Shown in pieces: positions 7,756 through 15,295 of a stretch of 33,188 bases of DNA; within the stretch, counting starts at the first letter, position 1, and every line of letters begins with the position of its first letter. Origin of the DNA: JAMXLO01 sp036265005 (GTDB lineage Bacteria > Pseudomonadota > Alphaproteobacteria > Acetobacterales > Acetobacteraceae). The position numbers and the translations under genes are program-made. Location of the stretch: positions 1-33,188 of the forward strand of contig DATAPW010000232.1 of assembly GCA_036265005.1 (NCBI GenBank), given 5' to 3'. Below the pieces are notes generated by a model that did not search any database, had not been told where the DNA came from, and saw only the letters and a program-made list of their open reading frames with translations.

Positions 7756-7828
7756 GAGCAGGAGCGACGAATAGGAGGGGCAGTCGACGCATGAGTGGAT
7801 GACGGTCGCCCCTGTTGCGCGTGCGCCA

Positions 7829-8131
7829 TCATCGGATCGGCTCGTGCACGGTGACCAGCTTCGTGCCATCGGGGAACGTCGCCTCAACCTGTACGTCATG
7901 GATCATCTCGGCGATACCATCCATCACCTGCGCGCGCGTAATCACCTTGCCGCCCGCCTCCATCAGGTCCGCAACGCTGCGCCCGTCGCGCGCGCCCTCG
8001 ACGACGAAGTCGGTGATCAACGCCACCGCTTCCGGGTGGTTCAGCTTGACGCCGCGTTCCAGCCTGCGTCGCGCAACGATCGCCGCCATGGAAATCAACA
8101 GCTTGTCCTTCTCTCGCGGCGTCAGGTTCAT
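7829..8131 (-). CDS. ureA: Urease gamma subunit
   Basis: The 100-residue product is the gamma subunit of urease, exactly the family length. It starts MNLTPREKDKLLISMAAIVARRR and contains KLNHPEAVALITDFVVEGARDG and the C-terminal VEATFPDGTKLVTVHEPI, all family hallmarks. The start at 8131 was chosen because the frame extends upstream into ureD without homology; GAGAGAAAG lies just before the ATG. It follows the ureD stop by ten bases. After its stop comes a 138-base gap with a hairpin before ureB. Confidence 0.98.
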   Translation of the reverse strand: MNLTPREKDKLLISMAAIVARRRLERGVKLNHPEAVALITDFVVEGARDGRSVADLMEAGGKVITRAQVMDGIAEMIHDVQVEATFPDGTKLVTVHEPIR

Positions 8132-8141
8132 GCGCTTTCTC

Positions 8142-8942
8142 TCAACAAAGCCAAACGCGGGGCAGTTGGCGTCCGGCACGGAGCACCTGCAGTGCAGCGA
8201 TCACCGCCGCGCGCAAAGAGGCACCATCGGCCGCAACGATCCGTGCAACCAGAAGATCGTCCCACGCGCTGACGCCTCCCTGTGGTACCGCATCCCGCAT
8301 GGGCTCCAACGCGCTTTCCGCATCCGGCGCAACATGCACCAGCGTCGCCACGGCACGGGCGCCGGCGGCGATCGCCGGGCGCTGCAAGGTGGCGGCAACT
8401 TCGCCATTCAACCGGATCGCATCGTGAATCAGCAAGCGGCCGCCACGGCGCGCTTGGATCACATCATGCAGGGACGCATGCTCCACGCTTTCGCCCATCG
8501 CGGCGCGGCCGAATACCAGGCACTCCACGCCGAGGAACCAGGCGTCGGGCGCGAGGTCAATCTCCAAGCGCCGGTCAAGCGCACAATTGTCGAATAGAAT
8601 GGTCTCCTGCGGCAGCCATTCGGCTGCGGCGCCAGTCGCCACCGCGATTCGGGTTCGCACGCGCGACGGAGCACTGCCCGGCAATGCTCGATAGAAGCGT
8701 TCCGCCGCCTGGGCCGCTATCGTGGCGCGTGCACCGGTGCGCAATGAAAATGCGCTGTCCAGCGCGTCACCGGCGGCAATGCCGCCTGATGTGTTCAACG
8801 TCACAACAGTAGACCACCCAGTATCGACAGGGCGCGGAAACCGTGCCTTCAGGCAACCGGCCTGGCGCAGACCGTCCAGTACGGTGAGTTCGTCGCGAGC
8901 GCATAGATCGACGCGCAGTTCACCGACCGCGCGCTGCAGCAT
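8142..8942 (-). CDS. ureD: Urease accessory protein UreD
   Basis: UreD (UreH) binds apo-urease first and provides the scaffold and nickel tunnel for UreF and UreG. The protein shows the family pattern: LKARFPRPVD, then TLNTSGGIAAGDALD near the first quarter, TIAAQAAERFYRA, the central WLPQETILFDNCAL, and GECL-like LGVECLVFGRAAMGE. At about 266 residues from ATG 8942 it is normal length. ATG 8975 is an alternative (277 residues) that would overlap urtE by 26 bases; a GGGGAGG stretch touches that ATG directly, too close to act as a normal ribosome site for it. ATG 8942 starts seven bases after the urtE stop, suggesting coupling. It links the transporter and enzyme halves of the locus. Confidence 0.93.
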   Translation of the reverse strand: MLQRAVGELRVDLCARDELTVLDGLRQAGCLKARFPRPVDTGWSTVVTLNTSGGIAAGDALDSAFSLRTGARATIAAQAAERFYRALPGSAPSRVRTRIAVATGAAAEWLPQETILFDNCALDRRLEIDLAPDAWFLGVECLVFGRAAMGESVEHASLHDVIQARRGGRLLIHDAIRLNGEVAATLQRPAIAAGARAVATLVHVAPDAESALEPMRDAVPQGGVSAWDDLLVARIVAADGASLRAAVIAALQVLRAGRQLPRVWLC

Positions 8943-8949
8943 GGGACCG

Positions 8950-9645
8950 TCAGACCGAGAGGCGGCGTCGTACATCCTCCCCGTCCAGCTCCTCCCGTCG
9001 CCCAGACAGCACAACGTCGCCGCGATCCATCACGACAATCCTCTGAGCAAGCTCCTGGGCGAAATCGAAATACTGCTCGACCAGCAAGATGGCCATTTCG
9101 CCCTTCGACCGCAACAGCGCAATCACCCGACCGATATCTTTGATGATGCTGGGCTGGATCCCCTCGGTGGGCTCATCCAGCACCAACAGTCGCGGCTTCA
9201 TCACCAGCGCCCGGGCGATCGCCAACTGCTGCTGCTGGCCGCCCGAGAGATCGCCGCCGCGCCGGCGCAACATAGTATTCAGCACGGGGAACAACTCGAA
9301 CACCTCGTCCGGTACACGGCGCTGGCCGCGCGGCAACACGGCAAATCCGGTCTCCAGGTTCTCCCGCACTGTCAGCAGCGGGAAGATGTCACGACCCTGC
9401 GGCACCCAGGCGATGCCGCGCCGCGCCCTATCATGGATCGGCAAGCGCGAAATCTCCTCGCCTTCCCATTTGATGGTACCGGCGCTGATCGGATGAGCAC
9501 CGGTGATCGCCCTCAGCAGGCTCGTCTTGCCGACACCGTTACGGCCAAGCAGACAGGTTACAGCGCCGACTTCTGCTGTCAGGGACACCTGGCGCAGAGC
9601 GATGGCGGCGCCATAGTGCAGGTCGACATGGTCTACATCAAGCAT
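8950..9645 (-). CDS. urtE: Urea ABC transporter ATP-binding protein UrtE
   Basis: UrtE is one of two ATPases of the branched-chain-amino-acid-type urea importer. The 231-residue product has Walker A GRNGVGKT (34-41), the Q-loop at VPQGRDIFP, the ABC signature LSGGQQQQ near 133-140, Walker B LLVLDEP (153-159) and the C-terminal VEQY segment where LivF-like proteins have VEQN. It resembles LivF; position between urtD and ureD identifies it as the urea version. It begins 33 bases after urtD stops. Confidence 0.95.
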   Translation of the reverse strand: MLDVDHVDLHYGAAIALRQVSLTAEVGAVTCLLGRNGVGKTSLLRAITGAHPISAGTIKWEGEEISRLPIHDRARRGIAWVPQGRDIFPLLTVRENLETGFAVLPRGQRRVPDEVFELFPVLNTMLRRRGGDLSGGQQQQLAIARALVMKPRLLVLDEPTEGIQPSIIKDIGRVIALLRSKGEMAILLVEQYFDFAQELAQRIVVMDRGDVVLSGRREELDGEDVRRRLSV

Positions 9646-9678
9646 ATGTTGCGGACTTCCCGGTGTGCCGGTCGACCG

Positions 9679-10440
9679 TCATCGGCCCAGATATACTTCG
9701 ATAACGCGCGGGTCATTGCTGACGTGGTCGATCGAACCCTCCGACAGCACCGAGCCCTCGTGCAACACCGTCACCTTCACATCCAACGCACGAACGAACG
9801 CCATGTCGTGCTCCACCACAACCACGCTGCGCGTAAGGTTGATTTCCCGCAGCAACTCGGCAGTCTGCTCGGTCTCGGCGTCCGTCATGCCTGCCACCGG
9901 TTCATCGACCAGTAGCAGCTGCGGTTCCTGTGCCAGAAGCATGCCAATTTCCAGCCATTGCTTCTGGCCATGCGACAAATCGGCTGCAGTCCTGCGCCGA
10001 TGGTCAGTCAACCGCGTAGTGACAAGAATTTCCTCGATACGCTGCCGTTCCGCCGGCGTCTCGCGCGCCCAGAGGGCAAATCGGGGCCTGCGGTCCTCGG
10101 CCAGTGATAACAGCAGATTATCCCACACCGTGTGCGGCTCGAACACAGTCGGCTTCTGGAACTTGCGGCCTATTCCCAGCGACGCGATTGCCGGTTCATC
10201 GAGACGTGTCAGATCGGTGTCCTTGCCAAAAACCACCTTGCCTTGATCAGGCCGTGTCTTGCCGGTAATCACGTCCATCATGGTGGTCTTGCCGGCGCCG
10301 TTCGGTCCGATCACCGCGCGCATCTCGCCGGCCTCGAGGACCAACGACAGGGCGTTCAACGCGCGGAAGCCATCGAAACTGACGGTGACGCCGTCAAGGT
10401 AAAGCAGCGTATCGTGCAGTTCCGCGCTGACGTCGCTCAT
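9679..10440 (-). CDS. urtD: Urea ABC transporter ATP-binding protein UrtD
   Basis: UrtD is the LivG-like ATPase partner of UrtE in urea uptake at the inner face of the membrane. It has 253 residues with Walker A GPNGAGKT (45-52), the motif GIGRKFQKPTVFE characteristic of the UrtD subfamily, the ABC signature LSHGQKQW (155-162), Walker B LLLVDEP (175-181) and the H-loop histidine in VVVEHDM. The signature LSHG rather than LSGG is usual for UrtD. Its ATG overlaps the urtC stop by four bases (ATGA). Confidence 0.96.
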   Translation of the reverse strand: MSDVSAELHDTLLYLDGVTVSFDGFRALNALSLVLEAGEMRAVIGPNGAGKTTMMDVITGKTRPDQGKVVFGKDTDLTRLDEPAIASLGIGRKFQKPTVFEPHTVWDNLLLSLAEDRRPRFALWARETPAERQRIEEILVTTRLTDHRRRTAADLSHGQKQWLEIGMLLAQEPQLLLVDEPVAGMTDAETEQTAELLREINLTRSVVVVEHDMAFVRALDVKVTVLHEGSVLSEGSIDHVSNDPRVIEVYLGR

Positions 10441-11555
10441 CCGGTGACCTCCCCCACCGCAGCGTGGGCTGGTGTCGGTTCGGGTACGTCAGTCGGCTTG
10501 CGTCGCCGAAGCAAGCCCATAATGCCGCGTGGCAGGAACAGCGTCACGAATATGAACATCGCACCGAGCGCGTACAACCAGAGTGACGGCAGCGCACTGG
10601 TGAAATAGGTCTTACCCAGGTTGACCAGTACTGCGCCGAGGATCGCGCCCGACAAGGTGCCACGGCCGCCAACTGCGACCCAGATCACGGCCTCGATCGA
10701 ATTGGCAGGCGAGAACTCGGATGGATTGATAATGCCGACCTGCGGCACGTAAAGCGCTCCACCAATGCCTGCCATCACGGCCGACAGCACCCAAACGACA
10801 AGCTTGTACGACTCCGGGCGATACCCTAGGAAACGCGTGCGCGATTCCGCATCGCGCACTGCGATCAATACCTTGCCGAAACGCGAGGTGACCAAGTAAC
10901 GCGCCATCAGGAACTGTCCGGACAGAAACACGGCGGTAATCACCAGCAAGGCGCATCGCGTGGCTTCTGCCTGCACTGGAAAACCAAGCAGATCCTTGAA
11001 GTCGGTCATGCCGTTGTTGCCGCCGAAACCCATATCGTTGCGGAAGAACGCCAGCAACAGAGCGTAGGTCAGCGCCTGGGTGATGATCGACAGATATACG
11101 CCGGTGACACGTGAGCGAAATGCCAGCCAGCCGAACACAAGAGCCAGCAGACCAGGCACCAGCACGACCATCAGCACGGCGAAGCCGAACCACTCGAAGC
11201 CGTGCCAGTACCAGGGCAGTTCGTGCCAGCCTAGGAACACCATGAAGTCCGGCAGGTTGGCGTTACCGTACACGCCGCGCGCGCCGATCTGGCGCATCAG
11301 GTGCATGCCCATGGCGTAACCGCCGAGTGCGAAGAACGCCGCATGGCCCAACGAGAGAATTCCGGCAAATCCCCAGACCAGGTCGACCGCCAGGGCCAAC
11401 ATCGCAAAGCACAGGTACTTGCCGATCAATGCGATGGCGTAGGTCGGCACGTGCGCGGCGGCCGATGGCTCGGTGCCAAGGTTCAACATGGCAAGAGTGA
11501 TGGCACCGCCCAGTACGAACACCAAAGTCAGCGTCGATGTGCGATCGAGGGTCAT
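10437..11555 (-). CDS. urtC: Urea ABC transporter permease UrtC
   Basis: UrtC is one of the two membrane subunits (LivM type) of the urea importer. The product has 372 residues with roughly eight to ten hydrophobic segments, beginning TLTLVFVLGGAITLAML and including the family signature DLVWGFAGILSLGHAAFFALGGYAMG, then GFGGNNGMTDFK and the late GTLSGAILGAVLVN segment. The frame runs open upstream to 11720, but ATG 11555 is chosen because it overlaps the urtB stop as ATGA and yields the usual N-terminus. A long extracytoplasmic loop with an aromatic stretch (WHELPWYWHGFEWFG) is typical of UrtC. Confidence 0.95.
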   Translation of the reverse strand: MTLDRTSTLTLVFVLGGAITLAMLNLGTEPSAAAHVPTYAIALIGKYLCFAMLALAVDLVWGFAGILSLGHAAFFALGGYAMGMHLMRQIGARGVYGNANLPDFMVFLGWHELPWYWHGFEWFGFAVLMVVLVPGLLALVFGWLAFRSRVTGVYLSIITQALTYALLLAFFRNDMGFGGNNGMTDFKDLLGFPVQAEATRCALLVITAVFLSGQFLMARYLVTSRFGKVLIAVRDAESRTRFLGYRPESYKLVVWVLSAVMAGIGGALYVPQVGIINPSEFSPANSIEAVIWVAVGGRGTLSGAILGAVLVNLGKTYFTSALPSLWLYALGAMFIFVTLFLPRGIMGLLRRRKPTDVPEPTPAHAAVGEVTG

Positions 11556-13144
11556 GCCTCTGCCGCACGCCCCTTGAGCGGGAACATACCCCGTGGACGC
11601 CGCTGGATGAACAGGATCAGCATCACCAACACGGCGATCTTTCCCAGCACCGCCCCCGCGACAGGCTCGAGGAATTTGTTGAGGATGCCCAGCGTGAGAG
11701 CTCCCATTACGGTGCCCCACAGATTGCCAACCCCACCAAACACCACGACCATGAAGCTGTCGATAATGTAGCTCTGGCCAAGGTTAGGCGAGACGTTGTC
11801 GATCTGGCTCAACGCCACGCCGGCCATGCCGGCGACGCCGGAGCCCAGGCCGAAGGTCAGTGCGTCGATCCAGGGCGTCCGGATGCCCATCGCCGCAGCC
11901 ATTTGCCGGTTCTGCGTCACCGCACGCATCGCCAGGCCAAGCGATGTAAAGCGCAGCGCGGCCATCAGCGCTGCAAGCACAAGGAAGGCAAACACGATGA
12001 TGTAAAGCCGATTATAGGTGATGATGAGGCCACCGACCTGGGTCAGCCCGCTCATCCAGTCAGGCGTACCGACATCGCGATTGTTGGCGCCGAAGATCGA
12101 GCGCACCGCCTGCTGCAATACGAGTGACAGTCCCCAGGTCGCCAGCAAAGTCTCCAATGGTCGTCCGTACAACCAGCGGATCAAGGTGCGCTCGATGGCG
12201 ATGCCAATTAGCCCGGCTACGGCGAAGGCGAGCGGCACTGCGATCAGCAGGCTGGCGCCAAACAGTCCTGGAGCACTGTCGCGAATGACCTGCTGTACCA
12301 CGAATGTGACATAGGCGCCGATCATCACCATCTCGCCATGCGCCATATTGATCACTCCCATGACGCCAAACGTAATGGCGAGGCCAGCCGCAGCCAGCAA
12401 CAGCACCGAACCCAGTGACAGGCCGTAATACACGCTCTGCAGGATGCTCCAGATTTGCAGATTGCGATCGATCGCCACAATTGCCGCGGCCACCGCAATG
12501 GATACCGCGGGTGGTTGGCCGGACAGGGAATCCAGCAGGCTGCGGCTGTCCATGTCGCCGCGCGCGCGCAGTATTTCGACAGCTGCGAGCCTGTCGGCCT
12601 CCTTGCTGTCAGCGGACGACAATGTTGCCGCGGCACGGGCCTGTTCGAGACGCAGTTTGATGCCGGCGTCAGCCTCGTGAGCGAGCGCGCGCTCCAGTGC
12701 GGGCAATGCGGCGGGATCGTGCGAGTGAAACACTGCTTCAGCTGCCGCCATGCGGATCGATGCATCTGGAGCGAACAGACGGAGGCTGCCAAGAGCAGCT
12801 TCCACCGCGCCGCGCACTGGGTTATTCATCCGCACCTGCTTGAGACCACTGGCCATCACATCGGGTGCAGGATTGCCGGTCACAGCATCCAGGATCGCGC
12901 CATCGCTCTTGATAAACAACGTGTGGTCGGAGGTGCGGGCGTAAAGATTGCCATCTTGCATTGCCGATAGAATGGTCGCAGCACGCGGATCGCCCGAGAA
13001 GGCTAGTAGTTCAACGCCATGGCGGATGGTATCGAAGCTCGGCGACGCCAATGCGGTAAGACCTTCGTCGGCCGATTGCGCGTGCGCTCCGGGCGACGCG
13101 AGCGACAGTACGACAGTCAGCAACAGCCAGACGAAGAATTGCAT
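11552..13144 (-). CDS. urtB: Urea ABC transporter permease UrtB with N-terminal extracytoplasmic domain
   Basis: UrtB is the LivH-type membrane subunit. The 530-residue product begins with a cleavable signal-like segment (MQFFVWLLLTVVLSLASPGAHA), followed by about 200 residues of helical repeat-like, periplasmic sequence, then the permease core from about residue 235, with LAITFGVMGVINMAHGEMVMIGAY and the later MVVVFGGVGNLWGTVMGA. An N-terminal periplasmic region of this kind is normal for UrtB and absent from LivH. ATG 13144 is preferred over the upstream in-frame start at 13201 because it gives the signal peptide and has GAAGG shortly upstream. Its stop overlaps urtC. The 78-base gap before it, after urtA, contains a strong hairpin. 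Confidence 0.95.
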   Translation of the reverse strand: MQFFVWLLLTVVLSLASPGAHAQSADEGLTALASPSFDTIRHGVELLAFSGDPRAATILSAMQDGNLYARTSDHTLFIKSDGAILDAVTGNPAPDVMASGLKQVRMNNPVRGAVEAALGSLRLFAPDASIRMAAAEAVFHSHDPAALPALERALAHEADAGIKLRLEQARAAATLSSADSKEADRLAAVEILRARGDMDSRSLLDSLSGQPPAVSIAVAAAIVAIDRNLQIWSILQSVYYGLSLGSVLLLAAAGLAITFGVMGVINMAHGEMVMIGAYVTFVVQQVIRDSAPGLFGASLLIAVPLAFAVAGLIGIAIERTLIRWLYGRPLETLLATWGLSLVLQQAVRSIFGANNRDVGTPDWMSGLTQVGGLIITYNRLYIIVFAFLVLAALMAALRFTSLGLAMRAVTQNRQMAAAMGIRTPWIDALTFGLGSGVAGMAGVALSQIDNVSPNLGQSYIIDSFMVVVFGGVGNLWGTVMGALTLGILNKFLEPVAGAVLGKIAVLVMLILFIQRRPRGMFPLKGRAAEA

Positions 13145-13166
13145 CCGCGCGCCTTCAGAAACCGTC

Positions 13167-13199
13167 GGGGGTGACCCGGGGAGGAGTCGGGTCACCCCC
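13167..13199. repeat. Strong inverted repeat between urtA and urtB
   Basis: Arms GGGGGTGACCCG (13167-13178) and CGGGTCACCCCC (13188-13199) are perfect 12-base complements with a nine-base loop. In the transcribed minus direction it follows the urtA stop by 23 bases and precedes the urtB ATG by 22 bases. No U-run follows, so partial termination is less likely than protection of the upstream urtA message from 3' exonucleases. The same C-run also belongs to the palindrome CCCCCATGGGGG (13195-13206), so a weaker, mutually exclusive hairpin is possible. Confidence 0.9.
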
Positions 13200-13222
13200 A
13201 TGGGGGCGATCAGCTCAGACCA

Positions 13223-14566
13223 TCAGGCCTTCTTGCCGCCGCCCGAACCGCACTTGCCGGTTTTGACGTTGAAGGCGCCGCAGTGCAACGGTTCGCGCCA
13301 GTCGCCGATCAGATCCTTGGTGTCCTCAACATATGGTGACCATTCCTGCGCAACCACCAGGCCAGGGGTCTGCGAGACGATGTTGAACTGACCATCACCC
13401 TGGATTTCGCCAATCAACACGGGCTTGGTGATGTGATGGTTTGGCATCATGGCTGAATAGCCACCAGACAGATTGGGCACCGACACGCCAATCAGCGCAT
13501 CGATGACAGCGTCAGGCGCCGTCGTCCCGGCCTTCTCGACGCCCTTTACCCACATATTGAACCCAATGACATGCGCCTCCATTGGATCGTTGGTGGTGCG
13601 CTTCGGATTCTTGGTGAACTGCTTCCAGGCCTCGATGAACCTCTTGTTGTCGGCGTTGTCGACACTTTCGAAATAATTCCACGCCGCGAGATGACCGACC
13701 AGCGGCTTTGTGTCGATGCCTGCGAGTTCCTCTTCGCCGACGCTGAATGCAACCACCGGGATGTCGGTCGCCTTGATGCCCTGGTTGCCCAGTTCTTTGT
13801 AGAATGGCACGTTGGCGTCACCATTGATGGTAGATACCACGGCGGTCTTCTTGCCGGAGGAACCAAACTTCTTGATCGAGGCCACGATGTTCTGCCAATC
13901 GGAATGGCCGAATGGTGTGTAGTTGATCAGGATATCTTCCTGCTTCACGCCCTTCACCTTGAGGTAAGCCTCCAGGATCTGGTTGGTGGTGCGCGGATAG
14001 ACATAATCGGTTCCGGCCAGCACCCAGCGCTGCACCTTCTCTTCCGACATCAAGTAGTCAACCGCCGGGATGGCCTGCTGGTTCGGCGCCGCGCCGGTGT
14101 AGAACACGTTGCGGCTGCACTCCTGGCCTTCATACTGCACCGGATAGAACAGGATGCCGTTGAGTTCCTCGAAGACCGGCAGGACGGATTTGCGCGACAC
14201 CGACGTCCAGCAACCAAACACCGCTGCGCATTTATCGACTGACAGCAGTCCTCTCGCCTTCTCGGCGAAGAGCGGCCAGTTGGACGCCGGATCGACCACC
14301 ACGGCTTCCAACTTCCGCCCGAGCACTCCGCCCTTGGCGTTCTGCTGTTCGATTAGCATCAGCATGACGTCCTTCAGCGTGGTCTCGCTGATCGCCATGG
14401 TGCCGGAGAGCGAATGCAGGATACCGACCTTGATAGGGCCGGTCTCAGCCGCATTGGCCGGTGCAATCATTGTTGTCTTGGCGACGCCCAGTGCGGCCAG
14501 CGTCACGGTTGCGGCGCCGAGTCCGCCGAGGCCGCGACGCGTGATTGCGTTTTTGTTTGGTTCCAT
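13223..14566 (-). CDS. urtA: Urea ABC transporter substrate-binding protein UrtA
   Basis: UrtA is the periplasmic urea receptor (also binding short amides in some species) of the UrtABCDE importer. The 447-residue product begins with a twin-arginine-like signal (ITRRGLGGLG followed by a hydrophobic stretch, ending near PANAAE), then GPIKVGILHSLSGTMAISE, FGCWTSVSRKSVLPVFEELNGILFYPVQYEG, and GTDYVYPRTTNQI, all diagnostic for UrtA rather than LivK. The start at 14566 is preferred over the 14686 frame opening since AGGGAA lies about ten bases upstream and the signal peptide begins there. It is the first gene of the 12-gene urt-ure unit and lies about 60 bases downstream of the predicted sigma-54 start site. 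Its C-terminus ends in a Gly/Lys-rich tail. Confidence 0.97.
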   Translation of the reverse strand: MEPNKNAITRRGLGGLGAATVTLAALGVAKTTMIAPANAAETGPIKVGILHSLSGTMAISETTLKDVMLMLIEQQNAKGGVLGRKLEAVVVDPASNWPLFAEKARGLLSVDKCAAVFGCWTSVSRKSVLPVFEELNGILFYPVQYEGQECSRNVFYTGAAPNQQAIPAVDYLMSEEKVQRWVLAGTDYVYPRTTNQILEAYLKVKGVKQEDILINYTPFGHSDWQNIVASIKKFGSSGKKTAVVSTINGDANVPFYKELGNQGIKATDIPVVAFSVGEEELAGIDTKPLVGHLAAWNYFESVDNADNKRFIEAWKQFTKNPKRTTNDPMEAHVIGFNMWVKGVEKAGTTAPDAVIDALIGVSVPNLSGGYSAMMPNHHITKPVLIGEIQGDGQFNIVSQTPGLVVAQEWSPYVEDTKDLIGDWREPLHCGAFNVKTGKCGSGGGKKA

Positions 14567-14635
14567 AAAGTCTGTTCCCTGTCCGTTCTGTTTCGTGGCG
14601 AGACTGGCAGGTCTCGCGACACCGGCCAGGGTCAG

Positions 14636-14651
14636 TGCAACCCCCATGCCA
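14636..14651 (-). promoter_or_regulatory. Sigma-54 (RpoN) promoter for the urt-ure operon
   Basis: Read on the minus strand the element is TGGCATGGGGGTTGCA. It matches the sigma-54 consensus TGGCACG-N4-TTGC(A/T) at every specified position but one (T for C), with the invariant GG and GC separated by exactly ten bases. It points toward urtA; transcription would start near 14625, giving a leader of about 60 bases. Sigma-54 with NtrC is the classical route to nitrogen-limitation control of urea uptake, so placement is biologically sensible. I did not find a convincing NtrC site in the remaining 180 bases. Confidence 0.75.
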
Positions 14652-14724
14652 CAAATTCGTGAGTTCGCACCTGGGGCAAGTGCCATCCGTTGGACAGCGA
14701 TTGCAGGTTATGGAGGCAGACTGA

Positions 14725-14759
14725 CGTCCCCTGACCAAAATTTAACCAAACCAGGGACG
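14725..14759. promoter_or_regulatory. AT-rich dyad in the urtA/monooxygenase divergent region
   Basis: The region 14567-14831 separates divergent urtA and the small monooxygenase gene. At its centre CGTCCCCTG (14725-14733) and CAGGGACG (14752-14759) form an imperfect dyad with one unpaired base. Between them ACCAAA occurs twice (14734, 14745), eleven bases apart, in a notably A/T-rich patch. This could be an activator or IHF-type bending region for the sigma-54 promoter 75-110 bases away, or a promoter region for the plus-strand gene. No regulator can be named. Confidence 0.25.
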
Positions 14760-14831
14760 CTTGCTGAAACCGCCAGACTGGGGTCGGATGACGGTCACCG
14801 AAAAACCAGCGGCCCTCGGGAGCAGAAAGCC

Positions 14832-15131
14832 ATGATCCATGTCCTCGCTATCATTACCGCCAAGCCTGGAATGCGCAGCGCGATCCTCAAGGAGTTCCAC
14901 GCCAATATACCTGCGGTGCATGCCGAAAACGGCTGCATCGAGTACGGGCCGGCGATCGATGCCGAGGGCTTCCCGACGAAATTCGGCGATGACACCTTTG
15001 TGGTGATTGAGAAATGGGAAAGCCCTGAGGCGCTGAAGGCCCATGCCGCCTCGCCGCATATGGCGGCTTACGCCGCCAAAACCCGCGAGATGATCGCAAA
15101 CCGTGTAATCCACGTATTGGCGCCAGGCTGA
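14832..15131 (+). CDS. Small ABM-fold monooxygenase (putative quinol monooxygenase)
   Basis: The 99-residue protein is a dimeric ferredoxin-like alpha/beta barrel of the antibiotic-biosynthesis-monooxygenase family, similar to YgiN-type quinol monooxygenases. The sequence shows the family order: opening strand IHVLAIITAKPG, helix MRSAILKEFHANIPAVHAENGCIEYGP, strand TFVVIEKWESPEALKAHAASPHMAAY, which contains the conserved EKWES and histidine pair, and a closing strand near IHVLAPG. These enzymes act without metal or flavin on reduced quinones or similar aromatics; the substrate here cannot be told. ATG 14832 fits the family N-terminus, with GGGAGCAGAAAG just upstream. It stands alone, divergent from urtA, and is followed by a candidate terminator. 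Confidence 0.88.
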   Translation: MIHVLAIITAKPGMRSAILKEFHANIPAVHAENGCIEYGPAIDAEGFPTKFGDDTFVVIEKWESPEALKAHAASPHMAAYAAKTREMIANRVIHVLAPG

Positions 15132-15274
15132 GCGGGAGCCGGTCGCCTTCACTACCCGGATTGCGAAGCTCGGAGCCGCCGCAATCTTGCCCACCTGCTA
15201 CGGGCATGAGATGGCCCGCGTCGCTGTGCTCTTGGCAGTGATCCATGGCGACTCGGCGGCGATTCGCATCAGCG

Positions 15275-15295
15275 ACTCGGCAACCGCCGAGTTTT
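15275..15295 (+). terminator. Candidate rho-independent terminator after the small monooxygenase
   Basis: ACTCGGC (15275-15281) and GCCGAGT (15286-15292) form a perfect seven-base GC-rich stem with an AACC loop, followed directly by TTT. An outer alternative stem, CTCGGCGG (15252-15259) with CCGCCGAG (15284-15291), shares the same right arm. The T-run is short, so strength is uncertain. It lies about 145 bases after the stop and 100 bases before minC, suggesting the two genes are separate transcripts. Confidence 0.5.

Noticed and set aside
8722..9915. 397-codon plus-strand frame across ureD, urtE and urtD
   Set aside because: It runs antisense to three recognised genes and shows no family resemblance; its length is explained by high GC.
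11556..11720. N-terminal extension of UrtC
   Set aside because: The extra codons are inside the urtB coding region in another frame; ATG 11555 gives the ATGA junction and the family N-terminus.
14666..14682. GCAC-N9-GTGC as an NtrC binding site upstream of urtA
   Set aside because: The NtrC consensus needs seven bases between GCAC and GTGC; here there are nine, and the site almost touches the sigma-54 element, closer than usual activator sites.
14567..14686. N-terminal extension of UrtA
   Set aside because: It would run across the sigma-54 element and put 40 unrelated residues before an obvious twin-arginine-type signal; ATG 14566 has the ribosome site.
14154..14831. Upstream extension of the small monooxygenase frame
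   Set aside because: It is antisense to urtA for most of its length; family similarity starts at ATG 14832.
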